Source: Pseudomonadota bacterium
GTDB lineage: Bacteria; Pseudomonadota; Gammaproteobacteria; Steroidobacterales; Steroidobacteraceae
Direction of reading: 5' to 3'
Assembly: GCA_963204835.1 (NCBI GenBank)
Contig: CAUJHJ010000014.1
Coordinates: 1-64,000, forward strand
DNA: 64,000 nt
Under the pieces are notes generated by a model that did no database searches, had not been told where the DNA came from, and saw nothing but the letters and a program-made list of their open reading frames with translations. The position numbers were made by a program, and so were the translations under genes. This document shows positions 35,505-44,581 of this stretch, one piece after another. Position 1 is the stretch's first letter. Each line of letters begins with the position of its first letter.

Positions 35505-36287
35505 ATGAACAACGAAAAGCGTCCCGGGTCTTCTGTCGCTTCCTCCTGTCGGCGCGCGAGCGGCGCGGCGAGATGGAGCCTTTGCCTGCTGCTGGCCGGG
35601 TGCGCAGGAAATCCGCCGGCCACCCAGCCGGTTGCCCAGCCGACCCCGCTCGAGCTCCGCCTGGGCGGCGAGGTTGCAGCGTTCGCCGCCGCGGACAAGG
35701 CATCGTTTCCTGCGCCCTGCGAGGTCCTTTTCGTCGGGTCTTCGAGCTTCCGGATGTGGAGTTCCCTCGCGCAGGACATGGCGCCGCTGCCGGTGATCAA
35801 CCGCGGCTTCGGCGGCTCGCACATCGAGTACGTCAATCGCTGGTTCGAGCCACTCGTGGCGGCCTATCGGCCGAGCGCGATCGTCTTCTATGCCGGTGAG
35901 AACGATCTCGACGCCGGCAAGTCCCCGCAGCGCGTGATCGCGGATTTCGACGCGTTCCTCGCGCTGAAATCGGCGGCCCTGGGCGCGGTGCCGGTCTACT
36001 TCATACCGCTGAAGCCCTCGAAGCTGCGCTTCGCCCAGTTTGCGCAGCAGTCCGGGGTCAATGCCGCGATCCGGGCGCGCGCCACGCAGCGCACCGACCT
36101 GTTCTACATCGATGTCGTCTCGCCGATGCTCGAGGAGGGCCGGCCGAAAGACATCTACCTGGCCGACGGCCTGCACATGTCGCGCGACGGCTACGCGATC
36201 TGGACTCCGCTGGTGCGCGGCGCCCTGTTGCCGGGCGCGGAGGCCAGGACTGCGCGTTGCCTCAGCCGGGAAGCTGCCAGCCGATGA
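35505..36287 (+). CDS. SGNH/GDSL-family lipoprotein hydrolase
   Basis: A 260-residue lipoprotein: the lipobox LLLAGC ends a hydrophobic segment at about residues 27-33. Family blocks are present: block I VLFVGSSSFRMW (the nucleophile serine, GDS degenerate to GSS), block II NRGFGGSH, block III YAGENDLD (the GxND asparagine) and block V DGLHMSRDGY (Asp/His). It probably acts as an esterase or deacetylase on the periplasmic or outer surface. It follows the beta-helix protein by 39 bp and overlaps the convergent serine hydrolase gene by 26 bp. Confidence 0.85.
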   Translation: MNNEKRPGSSVASSCRRASGAARWSLCLLLAGCAGNPPATQPVAQPTPLELRLGGEVAAFAAADKASFPAPCEVLFVGSSSFRMWSSLAQDMAPLPVINRGFGGSHIEYVNRWFEPLVAAYRPSAIVFYAGENDLDAGKSPQRVIADFDAFLALKSAALGAVPVYFIPLKPSKLRFAQFAQQSGVNAAIRARATQRTDLFYIDVVSPMLEEGRPKDIYLADGLHMSRDGYAIWTPLVRGALLPGAEARTARCLSREAASR

Positions 36288-38226
36288 CGTGATAGCAGGC
36301 GAGCACGCTTGCGAGCACGAGCCCCGCCACGCCGATCGTTGCGAGCGGCCAGCGGCCGCGCCCGGCGGCGGGCGGCGATCGCCATGCGAACACGAGTGTC
36401 GCGACGGCGAGCAGCAGCAGCAGGTTGGCGCAGGCGACGAACAGGGCGAGCGGGCCCTGATTGCCGCCGAATAGCTCGAGCAGCATGCCCGTTCCCCTGT
36501 CGATGCCCTGATAGGCCATGACCGGCAGGGCGAGCGCGAGCACCACGGTCACGAGGCCTGCGACGCGTGCCGTGCCGCGCGCGCGGCGCAGCGCGAGCGC
36601 GCCGCCGATCACGCACAGGAGCAGCGCGCACAGGCACAGGTAGGCGTGCAGCAGCGGATGCTGGTACCAGGCGATGCGCGTCGAGGTGTAGATGCCGAGG
36701 TCCGGCACCATGACCGGGGCGCCGACGCGTGGATCGTCGCGGATCACCGCCTGGTTGCGCGCGGGCGCATCGAGCACGAAAACGCCGGGCGCGCTGGCTG
36801 GCCGCCACGGACCGCTGCCGGCGATGTCGAGCCCGCCATCGCGAGGTGCGATGCGCGCGATGCCGCCGCCGAGGAAGATCAGGTCCACCACCGACTCCGC
36901 CGTCGTGAAGACACGCCGGTCCGGCCGGTACCAGCCGGCGAGCGATGCGCCGACGGTGCCCGTCGCCGCGGGCGGCAGCGGCCGGTGTTCACCGAGGAAT
37001 CGCGTGAGGAACGTCTTGACGTAGGGCAGCCCCGAGACGACGGCGGGAGAGGCCGCGGGCTCGATCCAGGGCGCCAGCAGAGTGCGCAGCGCGAAGCTCG
37101 CGCCCGGTGGCGGCGCTTCGCTCATGACGCTGACGAAGACCCCGGTGTCCTGCGACGGCAGCAGGGTCATCCAGCTGTGGAACCCCTCCCAGTTGCCGCC
37201 GTGCGCAATCGTTTCGACGCCAGCCCAGTCCTCGACGAAGAACACCATGCCAAGGCCGGTCGATTCCGGCGCATTGCCGGCGCGGCGCGTGTGCAGCGCG
37301 GCGAGCGCCCGCTCGGACAGCACGGGTCGGCCGTCCGGTCCGCCGGCGGGGCGGGCACGCAACTGGGCCATCATGTAGCGCGCCATGTCATCCGCGGTGG
37401 TGACGATCGAGCCCGCGGCGGCGATTGAAGGGTTGATCGCCGTATACGGCAGCGGTTGCTTCGAGCCATCGGGCAGGATGACGGCGGGGCGGCCGAGACC
37501 CTCCGGCTCCCGCACATCGCTCGGCAGTTGCGTGTGCGACATGCCGAGCGGCTCGAACAGGCGCTCGCGCATCACCTGCGCGATCGGCTGGCCGGTGATG
37601 TCCTCGACGACTCGCCCGAGCAGGGCGATGCCGAAATTCGAGTACTCGGCGCGCACGCCGGCGGGGCGCACGTAGGCGGGGCGCAGCTTGTCGAACCCGG
37701 CCGCTGGCAGGCGCGCCGGAACGGGGCGCAGCGCGCCGATCGCGTAGGCGCGATCCTCGAAGCCCGCGGTGTGCGTCAGCAGGTGGTGCAACGTGATGTC
37801 GACGCCGCCGTTGGCGGGCAACGCGTAGTCCTTCAGGTAGCGGTTCACCGGATCGTCGAGCGACGCGATGCGCCCCTCGTCGAGCAGTTGCGCGAGCAGG
37901 GAGGCGGTGAAGGTCTTGGTGATCGAGCCGATCCTGAACCGGGTGGCCGCCGGGTCGACCGCGCCCTCGCGCGAGTAGTCGGCGCGCCCGTAGCCCTTCG
38001 AGAAAATGAGCGCGCCATCGCGCACGACACTGACCGTCAGGCCCGAAAACTCCTGGCGCGCGAGCGCGGGCGGAAAGGTCTCCCCGGCCCAGGCGGCGAC
38101 GCTCGCGGCGTCGATCGCCGGCAGCGCAGCGGGTGCCGCGGGCGCTGCCCGCAGGGGTATGCTTGCAAGGGCCGCAACGGCGAAAAAAGCAGGTCCCCGG
38201 CGGCGGCTATGGCGTGCAGTGCGCAT
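36262..38226 (-). CDS. Serine beta-lactamase-fold hydrolase with C-terminal membrane helices
   Basis: A 654-residue protein. Signal peptide or anchor at about 1-28; beta-lactamase/transpeptidase-like domain at about 35-370 with SITK (S101, K104), YSN (in AEYSNFGIALLG) and HGG (IAHGGNWEGF) as catalytic motifs; a small beta domain; then four membrane helices from about residue 525 to the end. Such class C-like proteins act as esterases, D-aminopeptidases or peptidases. It is divergent from the XRE-cupin regulator across 47 bp. Confidence 0.86.
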   Translation of the reverse strand: MRTARHSRRRGPAFFAVAALASIPLRAAPAAPAALPAIDAASVAAWAGETFPPALARQEFSGLTVSVVRDGALIFSKGYGRADYSREGAVDPAATRFRIGSITKTFTASLLAQLLDEGRIASLDDPVNRYLKDYALPANGGVDITLHHLLTHTAGFEDRAYAIGALRPVPARLPAAGFDKLRPAYVRPAGVRAEYSNFGIALLGRVVEDITGQPIAQVMRERLFEPLGMSHTQLPSDVREPEGLGRPAVILPDGSKQPLPYTAINPSIAAAGSIVTTADDMARYMMAQLRARPAGGPDGRPVLSERALAALHTRRAGNAPESTGLGMVFFVEDWAGVETIAHGGNWEGFHSWMTLLPSQDTGVFVSVMSEAPPPGASFALRTLLAPWIEPAASPAVVSGLPYVKTFLTRFLGEHRPLPPAATGTVGASLAGWYRPDRRVFTTAESVVDLIFLGGGIARIAPRDGGLDIAGSGPWRPASAPGVFVLDAPARNQAVIRDDPRVGAPVMVPDLGIYTSTRIAWYQHPLLHAYLCLCALLLCVIGGALALRRARGTARVAGLVTVVLALALPVMAYQGIDRGTGMLLELFGGNQGPLALFVACANLLLLLAVATLVFAWRSPPAAGRGRWPLATIGVAGLVLASVLACYHVIGWQLPG

Positions 38227-38273
38227 TTTGGGTATTTTTTCGTTATGAGCAAAGATTCTCTATACAGGAAATT

Positions 38274-38960
38274 ATGGGCGGCTGTCATGTGCGGACACCC
38301 GATGGTCCCGTCATGATCCGTGCGGCCGCCCCGGCCGGCGCCGCGGCGCCACGCGAGCCCCGCCCGGCCGTCGGTGCCCGCATCCGCCAGTTGCGGCGCG
38401 CGCGTCGCTGGACGCTGAAGCGGCTCAGCGAAGCGTCACAGATCCCGCTGTCGACCCTGTCGAAGGTCGAGACCGGCATTGTTTCGCTCAACATCGAAAA
38501 GCTCCTCAAGGTCTGCACGGCGCTCGGCGTCGACGTGATGCAGCTCGTCGCACCGGTCGACGGCGCGGCCGAGCCGGACGAGGCCGCGCGCGGCCCGGTG
38601 GTGACCGGCCGGCGCAGCGTCACGCGCAAGGGCGACGCACGCCGCGTCGAGACCGAGCGCACCGTTTACGAGCATCACGCGATCGACTTCCTGCATCGCA
38701 AGCTGATGCCCGCGGTCCTCGAGGTGAAGGCCGGGCATTCGCCTGAACTGCTGCGCCACCAGGGCGAGGAGTTCATCTACGTGCTTGCGGGCACGGTGGA
38801 AGTGCTGAGCGAGTTCTACGAGCCGACCGTCCTCAAGGCCGGCGAGAGCATCTACATCGATTCGTCGATGGCGCACAACGTGCGGGCGGTCGGCGGCAAG
38901 CCGGCGCGCGTGCTGAACATCATGACGAGTTCCGGCCGGGAGCCTCAGGCGAAGCGCTGA
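38274..38960 (+). CDS. XRE-family regulator with cupin domain
   Basis: A 228-residue protein: an XRE helix-turn-helix at about residues 34-93 (WTLKRLSEASQIPLSTLSKV), then a cupin_2 domain at about 155-215 (HQGEEFIYVLAGTVEVLSEF and a terminal beta strand). This architecture is common in repressors of catabolic operons that sense a small ligand in the cupin. I start at ATG 38274, preceded by AGGA; ATG 38313 is an alternative that lacks a ribosome site. It probably controls the neighbouring catabolic run. The last 16 bp overlap the convergent DadA-like gene. Confidence 0.85.
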   Translation: MGGCHVRTPDGPVMIRAAAPAGAAAPREPRPAVGARIRQLRRARRWTLKRLSEASQIPLSTLSKVETGIVSLNIEKLLKVCTALGVDVMQLVAPVDGAAEPDEAARGPVVTGRRSVTRKGDARRVETERTVYEHHAIDFLHRKLMPAVLEVKAGHSPELLRHQGEEFIYVLAGTVEVLSEFYEPTVLKAGESIYIDSSMAHNVRAVGGKPARVLNIMTSSGREPQAKR

Positions 38961-40216
38961 GGCGCATAGTCGCGCGGTTCGAGCGCCGGCCGCACTCCCT
39001 CGACAAGGTCGGCGAGCAGCCGTCCCGAGCCGTCCGCGAGCGTCCAGCCGAGGTGGCCGTGTCCCGCATTGACAAAGAGGCCGCGCGGCCCGCATGGACC
39101 GATGCAAGGCACGCCATCGGCGCTCATCGGGCGCAGCCCCGCCCACGAGGTCACGCTGCCCGACAGCAGGCGCGCCGCATGCGCCGGCAGGACGGCGGAT
39201 AGCAGGCCGCGCAGGTTGCCGAGCCGGGCCGCATCGAGCCGGGTGTCGAAGCCGGTGAACTCGGCGGTTCCGGCGATGCGCAGGCTCGCGCCGAGCGGGG
39301 TCAGTGCCGCGTGCAAGGCATCGTCGACGATTGGCAGGGCGAGTGGCGCCGGCGTCGCGTCGTCCGCGGCGGGCGTGCAGGTGATCGAATAGCCCTTGAC
39401 CGGCGCAATCGGCAATTTCACCCCGCAGCCGCGCAGGAGGAAAGGCGCATGGCAGCCCGTGGCGACGACGATCGCGTCGGCCGGGATGCGTTCGCGCGCC
39501 GTGCGCACGGCCTGCACGCGGCCGCCGCCGGCGTCGATCGCGCGCGCTTCGCAGCCGAAACGCAGCCGCACGCCGCGCCGTTCCGCCGCCGCGCACAGTC
39601 GTTCCGTGAAGAGGCGTGCATCGCCGGACTCGTCCTTCGGGAAATGCAGGCCGCCGACGATGCGATGGGCCACGTCGGCGAGCGCCGGCACGAGATCGAG
39701 GACCTGCGGGCGATCGAGCGGGCGCACGGTGATGAGTTCCGGCGCGAGCGTGCCCGCCTTGCGCAGGCCCGCCTCGAAGGCGCGCGCCTCGCCATACAGC
39801 TTTAGGGTGCCGCCGAGGTCGGCAAGGTAGTCGAACGGCTCCTGCGCGCGCAGGCGTGCCATGCCGGCGACGCTGTCCGCCGCGAGGCGCAGGTTGCGCA
39901 GGGTGTTGTCATGGTAGCGGGCGGGGGAGGAAGCGCGGATGAAGCGCAGGCCCCAGCCGGCGAGCGCCGGCAGGGCGCGCGGCCGCAGCAGCATGGGGGC
40001 ATCCGCCCGCCCGATCCAGCGCAGCAGGTCGCGCCAGACGCCCGGCGCGTTCCAGGGGTCGGCCATGCTCGGCGTCAGCATGCCGCCGTTGGCATGGCTC
40101 GCGCCGGTGGCAGGTCCGCCAGCGCGTTCGATCAGGGTCACTTCATGGCCCCGCACCCGCAGGTGATAGGCGGAGGCGACGCCGATCAGTCCGGCGCCGA
40201 CGACGACGACATGCAT
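38945..40216 (-). CDS. D-amino-acid dehydrogenase-like FAD oxidoreductase (DadA family)
   Basis: A 423-residue DAO-superfamily flavoprotein. FAD Rossmann motif VVVGAGLIGVASAYHL at residues 4-19; SHANGGMLTPSMADPWN and the C-terminal GHGHLGWTLADGSGRLLADL are DadA landmarks. DadA oxidises D-amino acids to 2-oxo acids, feeding electrons to the respiratory chain. It is divergent from the M81 peptidase gene across a 71-bp region with strong symmetry. Substrate not determined by sequence; another secondary amine is possible. Confidence 0.85.
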   Translation of the reverse strand: MHVVVVGAGLIGVASAYHLRVRGHEVTLIERAGGPATGASHANGGMLTPSMADPWNAPGVWRDLLRWIGRADAPMLLRPRALPALAGWGLRFIRASSPARYHDNTLRNLRLAADSVAGMARLRAQEPFDYLADLGGTLKLYGEARAFEAGLRKAGTLAPELITVRPLDRPQVLDLVPALADVAHRIVGGLHFPKDESGDARLFTERLCAAAERRGVRLRFGCEARAIDAGGGRVQAVRTARERIPADAIVVATGCHAPFLLRGCGVKLPIAPVKGYSITCTPAADDATPAPLALPIVDDALHAALTPLGASLRIAGTAEFTGFDTRLDAARLGNLRGLLSAVLPAHAARLLSGSVTSWAGLRPMSADGVPCIGPCGPRGLFVNAGHGHLGWTLADGSGRLLADLVEGVRPALEPRDYAPQRFA

Positions 40217-40244
40217 GCTGCGGGCTCCGTGGGCGGGTAGTAGT

Positions 40245-40282
40245 GAAAATTATCACGAAAAATTTTCGTATATGATAATTTC
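40245..40282. promoter_or_regulatory. Symmetric divergent operator/promoter between the DadA-like and M81 genes
   Basis: AAATTATCA (40247-40255) and its exact inverse TGATAATTT (40273-40281) flank a second near-palindrome CGAAAAATTTTCG (40256-40268). A -10-like TATGAT lies at 40271-40276 for the plus-strand gene (ATG 40288), and the left arm reads GATAAT on the minus strand. One bound repressor could therefore block both promoters. An AAATTTTC core recurs upstream of the TonB receptor. Confidence 0.6.
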
Positions 40283-40287
40283 TCCCC

Positions 40288-41748
40288 ATGAAGTGCTTCA
40301 TGGCCTACCTGGCGCACGAGACAAATTCGTTTTCCCCGATCCCGACCGACCTGTCGAGCTTCGAGGAAGTGGGCATCTACCGGCCGGCGGTCGGTGCGCC
40401 CGCGCAGCACATGGGCCTGCTGAAGGGAGTCGCGGACTTCCTGCGCGTGGCGCAGCGGCGCGGCGACGAGGCCGTGGTCGGCCTGTGCGCGCTCGCGCAG
40501 CCGAGCCTGCCCTGCCTCGGGCGAGACTATGTCGCCATGCGCGATGAAATCCTCGCCCAGCTCGCCGCGGCCGGGCCAGTCGACATGGTGCTGCTCTTCA
40601 TGCACGGTTCGATGATGGCGCAGGGCTGCGAAGATTGCGAAGGCGACATGCTCGAGCGCGTGCGCGCGTTGGTGGGCCCCGCGGTGCCCGTCGGGGTGCT
40701 GCTCGACCTGCATTGCAATGTGACGCCCGCGATGGTCCGCCACGCAACCATCATCAAGGCCTGCAAGGAGTATCCGCACACGGACTTCGCGGCGCGCGCC
40801 GAGGAGCTGTACGAGCTCGTCGCGGCCACGGCGGCCGGCAAGGTGCGTCCGGCGATGGCCTTCCGCCGCGTGCCGATGCTCGGGCTCTTCCAGACGACCC
40901 GCGAACCGATGCGCAGCTTCGTCGACGATGTGCTCGCCACCGAGCGCAGCCCGGGCGTGCTGTCGATCACGCTGGCGCACGGCTTTCCCTGGGCCGACTT
41001 CGCGCACACCGGCGCCGGCGTCATCGCGATCACCGACGGCGACCTGCCGCTCGCGCAGCGGCTGGCCGACCACTGGGGCCGGCAATTCTTCGCGTTGCGT
41101 GAAGCCGGCCAGGTCGAGGGCCTGGCGATCGGCGCTGCGCTCGATGCCGCGCTGGCGCGCTCCACGGGCACGGTCGTGATCGCCGACATGTCGGACAATC
41201 CCGGTGGCGGGGCCGCTTCGGATTCGACCTTCCTGCTGCGCGCGATGCTCGAGCGCGGCGTGCGCGACGCCGCGGTCGGCCTGCTGTGGGACCCGGTGGC
41301 GGTGCGCCTCGCGTTCGCCGCGGGGGAGGGTGCCGTGGTCCCGCTGCGCATCGGCGGCAAGCTCGGGCCCGGCTCGGGTGCGCCGATCGATGTCGAGGTC
41401 ATCGTCAAGCACCTGCGGACCGACGCTTCGCAGCCGCATATCGCAGACGGCAGCGCGACCGCGCTCGGCCGCACCGCGGTGGTCGAGGCCTGCGGCATCG
41501 AAGTGGTGCTGAACGAAATCCGCCAGCAGCCGTTCCACCCCGACGCCTTCGTCGGTGCTGGCGTCGACCCGTGGTCGAAGCGGGTCGTCGTCGTGAAGTC
41601 GTCCTTCCATTTCAATGCGGGATTTGCCGAACGGGCGGCAGCGGTCCTCTACTGCGACGCTCCGGGAACACTCGGTGGCGATGCGCGCCTCAGGCCGTAC
41701 CGCCACATCACGCGGCCCATCTGGCCGCTCGACGAAGTGAAGATGTAG
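40288..41748 (+). CDS. M81-family metallopeptidase (MlrC-like)
   Basis: A 486-residue M81 peptidase-family protein. Landmarks: AHETNSFSP at residues 9-17, LFMHGSMMAQGCEDCEGD, LDLHCNVTPAM and MSDNPGGGAASDSTF. The characterised member MlrC cleaves linearised microcystin, but most M81 genes are in unrelated catabolic operons; no mlrA or mlrB is here. First gene of a long run reaching the FGGY kinase; the TRAP permease starts 24 bp downstream. There is no clear Shine-Dalgarno before ATG 40288 and the predicted leader is very short. Confidence 0.88.
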   Translation: MKCFMAYLAHETNSFSPIPTDLSSFEEVGIYRPAVGAPAQHMGLLKGVADFLRVAQRRGDEAVVGLCALAQPSLPCLGRDYVAMRDEILAQLAAAGPVDMVLLFMHGSMMAQGCEDCEGDMLERVRALVGPAVPVGVLLDLHCNVTPAMVRHATIIKACKEYPHTDFAARAEELYELVAATAAGKVRPAMAFRRVPMLGLFQTTREPMRSFVDDVLATERSPGVLSITLAHGFPWADFAHTGAGVIAITDGDLPLAQRLADHWGRQFFALREAGQVEGLAIGAALDAALARSTGTVVIADMSDNPGGGAASDSTFLLRAMLERGVRDAAVGLLWDPVAVRLAFAAGEGAVVPLRIGGKLGPGSGAPIDVEVIVKHLRTDASQPHIADGSATALGRTAVVEACGIEVVLNEIRQQPFHPDAFVGAGVDPWSKRVVVVKSSFHFNAGFAERAAAVLYCDAPGTLGGDARLRPYRHITRPIWPLDEVKM

Positions 41749-41772
41749 GCGGCCGGCGTCGCAGGCGGACAC

Positions 41773-43056
41773 GTGGCCATCCTGATCGTCATCGCGGTTT
41801 TCATTCTCCTGATGGGATCCGGGGTGGCGATCGCCTACGCGTCCGGGGCGGCTGCGGTGGTCGCCTTCTTCGCCTCGGACAGCGCCTTCTACCTCGCGGT
41901 CGCGCCGCAACGCATCTTCAGCCAGATGGACGTGTTCGCCATCATGGCGATGCCCCTCTTCATCTGGGCCGGTGACCTGATGGGCCGCGGCGGCGTGGCG
42001 CGCGCGCTGATCGACCTGTCGATGCTGCTCGTCGGGCGCTTTCGCGGCGGCCTGGGCCACGCCAATGTGGTCACGGCGGTGTTCTTTTCAGGCATCAGCG
42101 GTTCGGCCGCCGCCGACGCGGCCGCGCTCAGCAACACCTTCGTGCCGCAGATGCAGCGGCGCGGCTACGATCCTCTGTATGCCGGCGCGCTGACAGCCGC
42201 CGCATCGGTGATCGGGCCGATCATCCCGCCGTCGATCGTCTTCATCCTCTACGGGGCGATCCTCTCGACCGATATCGCGGCGCTGTTCGCGGCAGGCATC
42301 GTGCCGGGGATCCTGATCGCCGCGGTACTGATGATCATGAATGCCTGGATGGCGCGGCGCGAGGGCCACCCGGGCGGTACGCCCGCCGACATGCCGCCGG
42401 TGCTGCCGACCCTGAAGAAAGCGTTGCCCTCGCTGGTGCTGCCCGCCGTGATCCTCGGCGGCATCGTCTTCGGCGTCATGACGCCGATCGAGGCGGGCGC
42501 CGTTGCGGTCGTCGCGGCCGTCGCGGTGGGATTCTGGTACCGGGAGCTCGACTTCAAGGGCTTCATCGAAAGCACCGTGAGTTCGATCGTGATGACCGGC
42601 GCGCTCTTCATGCTGCTCGCCGCCGGTGCCCTCGGCAACTACCTGATCGCGCTCCATCAGGTGGCGGACGTGCTCAATGGCTGGGTGCAATCCTTCCACC
42701 TGCAGGGCCTCGGCTACCTGATCTTCATGACCGCGATCTTCCTGGTCATGGGCATGTTCATCGACCTGATCGTGGCGCTGACGCTGTTCGCACCGCTGCT
42801 CGTGCCGGTGGCGATCGCGCAGGGCGCCGACCCGGTCGCACTCGGCGTAATGGTCTGCCTCAACCTGACGCTCGGCATCATCACGCCGCCCTTTGGCGGC
42901 GCGATCATGCTGGTGTCGACCATCACCCGGCAGTCGTACTGGGCGATGTGCCGGCGCATCCTGCCGTTCGTTTTCGCGGAGATCGTGGTCCTGCTGCTCG
43001 TGGTGCTGTTCCCGGAAATCTCGCTCGCGCTGCCGCGCTGGCTGGGGATGCTGTGA
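41773..43056 (+). CDS. dctM: TRAP transporter large permease (DctM)
   Basis: A 427-residue twelve-helix DctM subunit. Signatures include YASGAAAVVAFFASDS, FFSGISGSAAADAAALSNTF, GPIIPPSIVFILYGA and LTLGIITPPFGGAIML. With the DctP and DctQ partners it imports organic anions using the Na+ or H+ gradient. Start GTG 41773. It overlaps the DctP gene by 4 bp (GTGA). The Na+ gradient could come from the Mrp antiporter. Confidence 0.95.
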   Translation: MAILIVIAVFILLMGSGVAIAYASGAAAVVAFFASDSAFYLAVAPQRIFSQMDVFAIMAMPLFIWAGDLMGRGGVARALIDLSMLLVGRFRGGLGHANVVTAVFFSGISGSAAADAAALSNTFVPQMQRRGYDPLYAGALTAAASVIGPIIPPSIVFILYGAILSTDIAALFAAGIVPGILIAAVLMIMNAWMARREGHPGGTPADMPPVLPTLKKALPSLVLPAVILGGIVFGVMTPIEAGAVAVVAAVAVGFWYRELDFKGFIESTVSSIVMTGALFMLLAAGALGNYLIALHQVADVLNGWVQSFHLQGLGYLIFMTAIFLVMGMFIDLIVALTLFAPLLVPVAIAQGADPVALGVMVCLNLTLGIITPPFGGAIMLVSTITRQSYWAMCRRILPFVFAEIVVLLLVVLFPEISLALPRWLGML

Positions 43057-44069
43057 AGCGCGCGCGCGCATCGCCGTTCGCCTTCGCGGCGCTCGCCTGC
43101 GCCGCGCTCGCGGGCACGGCCGCGATGGCCCGGGACGTGCCCGACTTCAAGGTCGGCATGTCGACGCCGGCGGATCCGGTGCGCAATGGCGTGTACGTCT
43201 GGATCCAGGCGTTCGCCAGCGTGTTCGAGCGCGAAGGCGGGCAGGTGCGCATCTTTGCCAACAGCTCGCTCGGCGGCGAGAAGGAGCGCATGGACCAACT
43301 CGCGATCGGCCGGCTCGAGGTCAACGAGACCGGCGGCGATGAGCTGGCGCGCCTCTCGACCCTGTTCCACGCCTCGCTCGAGCCGTTCATCATCGATTCC
43401 TACGATCAGTGGGACGCGCTGCTCGAGCAGACGCCGTTCGTCGCCGAGGTCAATCGCGAACTCGCGGACGACGACCTCATGCTGCTCGACTACGCCTACA
43501 CGGGCGAGATGGCGGGCCTGTTCACGCGCCGCACACCCGTGCATCGCATCGCGGAACTGCGGCCGTTGCGGCTACGCATCCTGAGTGCGAGCGACCTCAA
43601 CCTGCTTGCCGCATGGGGCGTGCGCGGCGTGCAAGTGGCCTGGGAGGAAGTGGCGCAGGCGCTGCAGACCGGCATGGTCGACGGTTACCTCAATCCGCCG
43701 ATCGTCGCCGCCATGTTCGGCCACGGCAACGTGCTCGACTACTTCACCGACCTGCGTATCGGCCCCTCGGCCCGCCTGATCGTGGTCTCCCGGCGCTGGT
43801 ACGAGGGCCTCGATGCCGCCGGCCGGGAGCTGTTCGACCGGGCCGTACGGTCGGGCCGCGCCGCCAATCGCGCCTGGCGCCGCAAGGCCGGGGCGGGCGA
43901 ACGCGCCGCGGTCGAGAAGATCGGCATCGAGTGGATCGAACCCTCGCCGGCGGCGCGCGAGGAATGGCGCGCGCTCAACAGCCGCATCGCGCCGACGCGC
44001 TGGGACACGCCGGCTGCCGTCGCGCACTTCCACGAACTCGTGGAAACAGCGCGCAGAGCGCATCCGTGA
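43053..44069 (+). CDS. dctP: TRAP transporter substrate-binding protein (DctP)
   Basis: A 338-residue periplasmic solute-binding protein: signal peptide about 1-25 (ends AAMARDV), then the DctP pattern FKVGMSTPADPVRNGVYVW, FANSSLGGEKERMDQL and the ligand-arginine region around LRPLRLRILSASDLN. Start GTG 43053 overlaps the DctM stop, and its stop overlaps the DctQ start in the same way. The ligand cannot be inferred from sequence. Confidence 0.93.
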   Translation: MKRARASPFAFAALACAALAGTAAMARDVPDFKVGMSTPADPVRNGVYVWIQAFASVFEREGGQVRIFANSSLGGEKERMDQLAIGRLEVNETGGDELARLSTLFHASLEPFIIDSYDQWDALLEQTPFVAEVNRELADDDLMLLDYAYTGEMAGLFTRRTPVHRIAELRPLRLRILSASDLNLLAAWGVRGVQVAWEEVAQALQTGMVDGYLNPPIVAAMFGHGNVLDYFTDLRIGPSARLIVVSRRWYEGLDAAGRELFDRAVRSGRAANRAWRRKAGAGERAAVEKIGIEWIEPSPAAREEWRALNSRIAPTRWDTPAAVAHFHELVETARRAHP

Positions 44070-44581
44070 AGCGCCTGAGCGCCGTGCTCGCCGCCGTGAG
44101 CAGCGCGCTCGATCGCGCCTGCCTGTGGGTCTCACTGGCGGCCTTCATGGTGATGCTGCTCGCCATCCTGCTGCAGGTCGTCGCGCGCTACGTGTTCGCG
44201 ATGCCGCCCACATGGACCGATGAACTCGCGCGCTACGCGATGATCTGGGGCGCCATGCCGGGGGCCGCCATGTCCTACGCGCGCGGCGTCGATCCCGTAC
44301 TGAAGCGCCCGGATTGCACCGGCCGGCCGGGGCTCGCGCTCGCGATCCAGGCCATCGAGGGCACCGCGATGTTCGCCTTCATCCTGCCCGTGCTCTGGTA
44401 CATGCCGGGGTTCCTCGAGCGCCACGCGCACCGCATCACCGAATCGCTCGAGATCAACAGCGCCGTGGTGGTCGCCATAGTCCCGGCGAGCCTCGTCGTC
44501 GTGCTGGTGCACATGCTATCGCGCCTCGCGAAGTGCGTGCTCGCCTGCCAGGAATTGAAAGCCCGGGAGTCGAAGGTATGA
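44066..44581 (+). CDS. dctQ: TRAP transporter small permease (DctQ)
   Basis: A 171-residue four-helix DctQ subunit, with ILLQVVARYVFAMPPTWTDE and LARYAMIWGAMPGAAMSYAR as family landmarks. GTG 44066 overlaps the DctP stop by 4 bp, and the stop overlaps the M28 peptidase start (ATGA), which ties the transporter to the peptidase. Confidence 0.93.
   Translation: MKRLSAVLAAVSSALDRACLWVSLAAFMVMLLAILLQVVARYVFAMPPTWTDELARYAMIWGAMPGAAMSYARGVDPVLKRPDCTGRPGLALAIQAIEGTAMFAFILPVLWYMPGFLERHAHRITESLEINSAVVVAIVPASLVVVLVHMLSRLAKCVLACQELKARESKV

Noticed and set aside
40288..41748. Microcystin-degradation (mlr) operon
   Set aside because: The M81 protein is MlrC-like in family only; mlrA, mlrB and mlrD are absent and the neighbours are sugar and TRAP genes.
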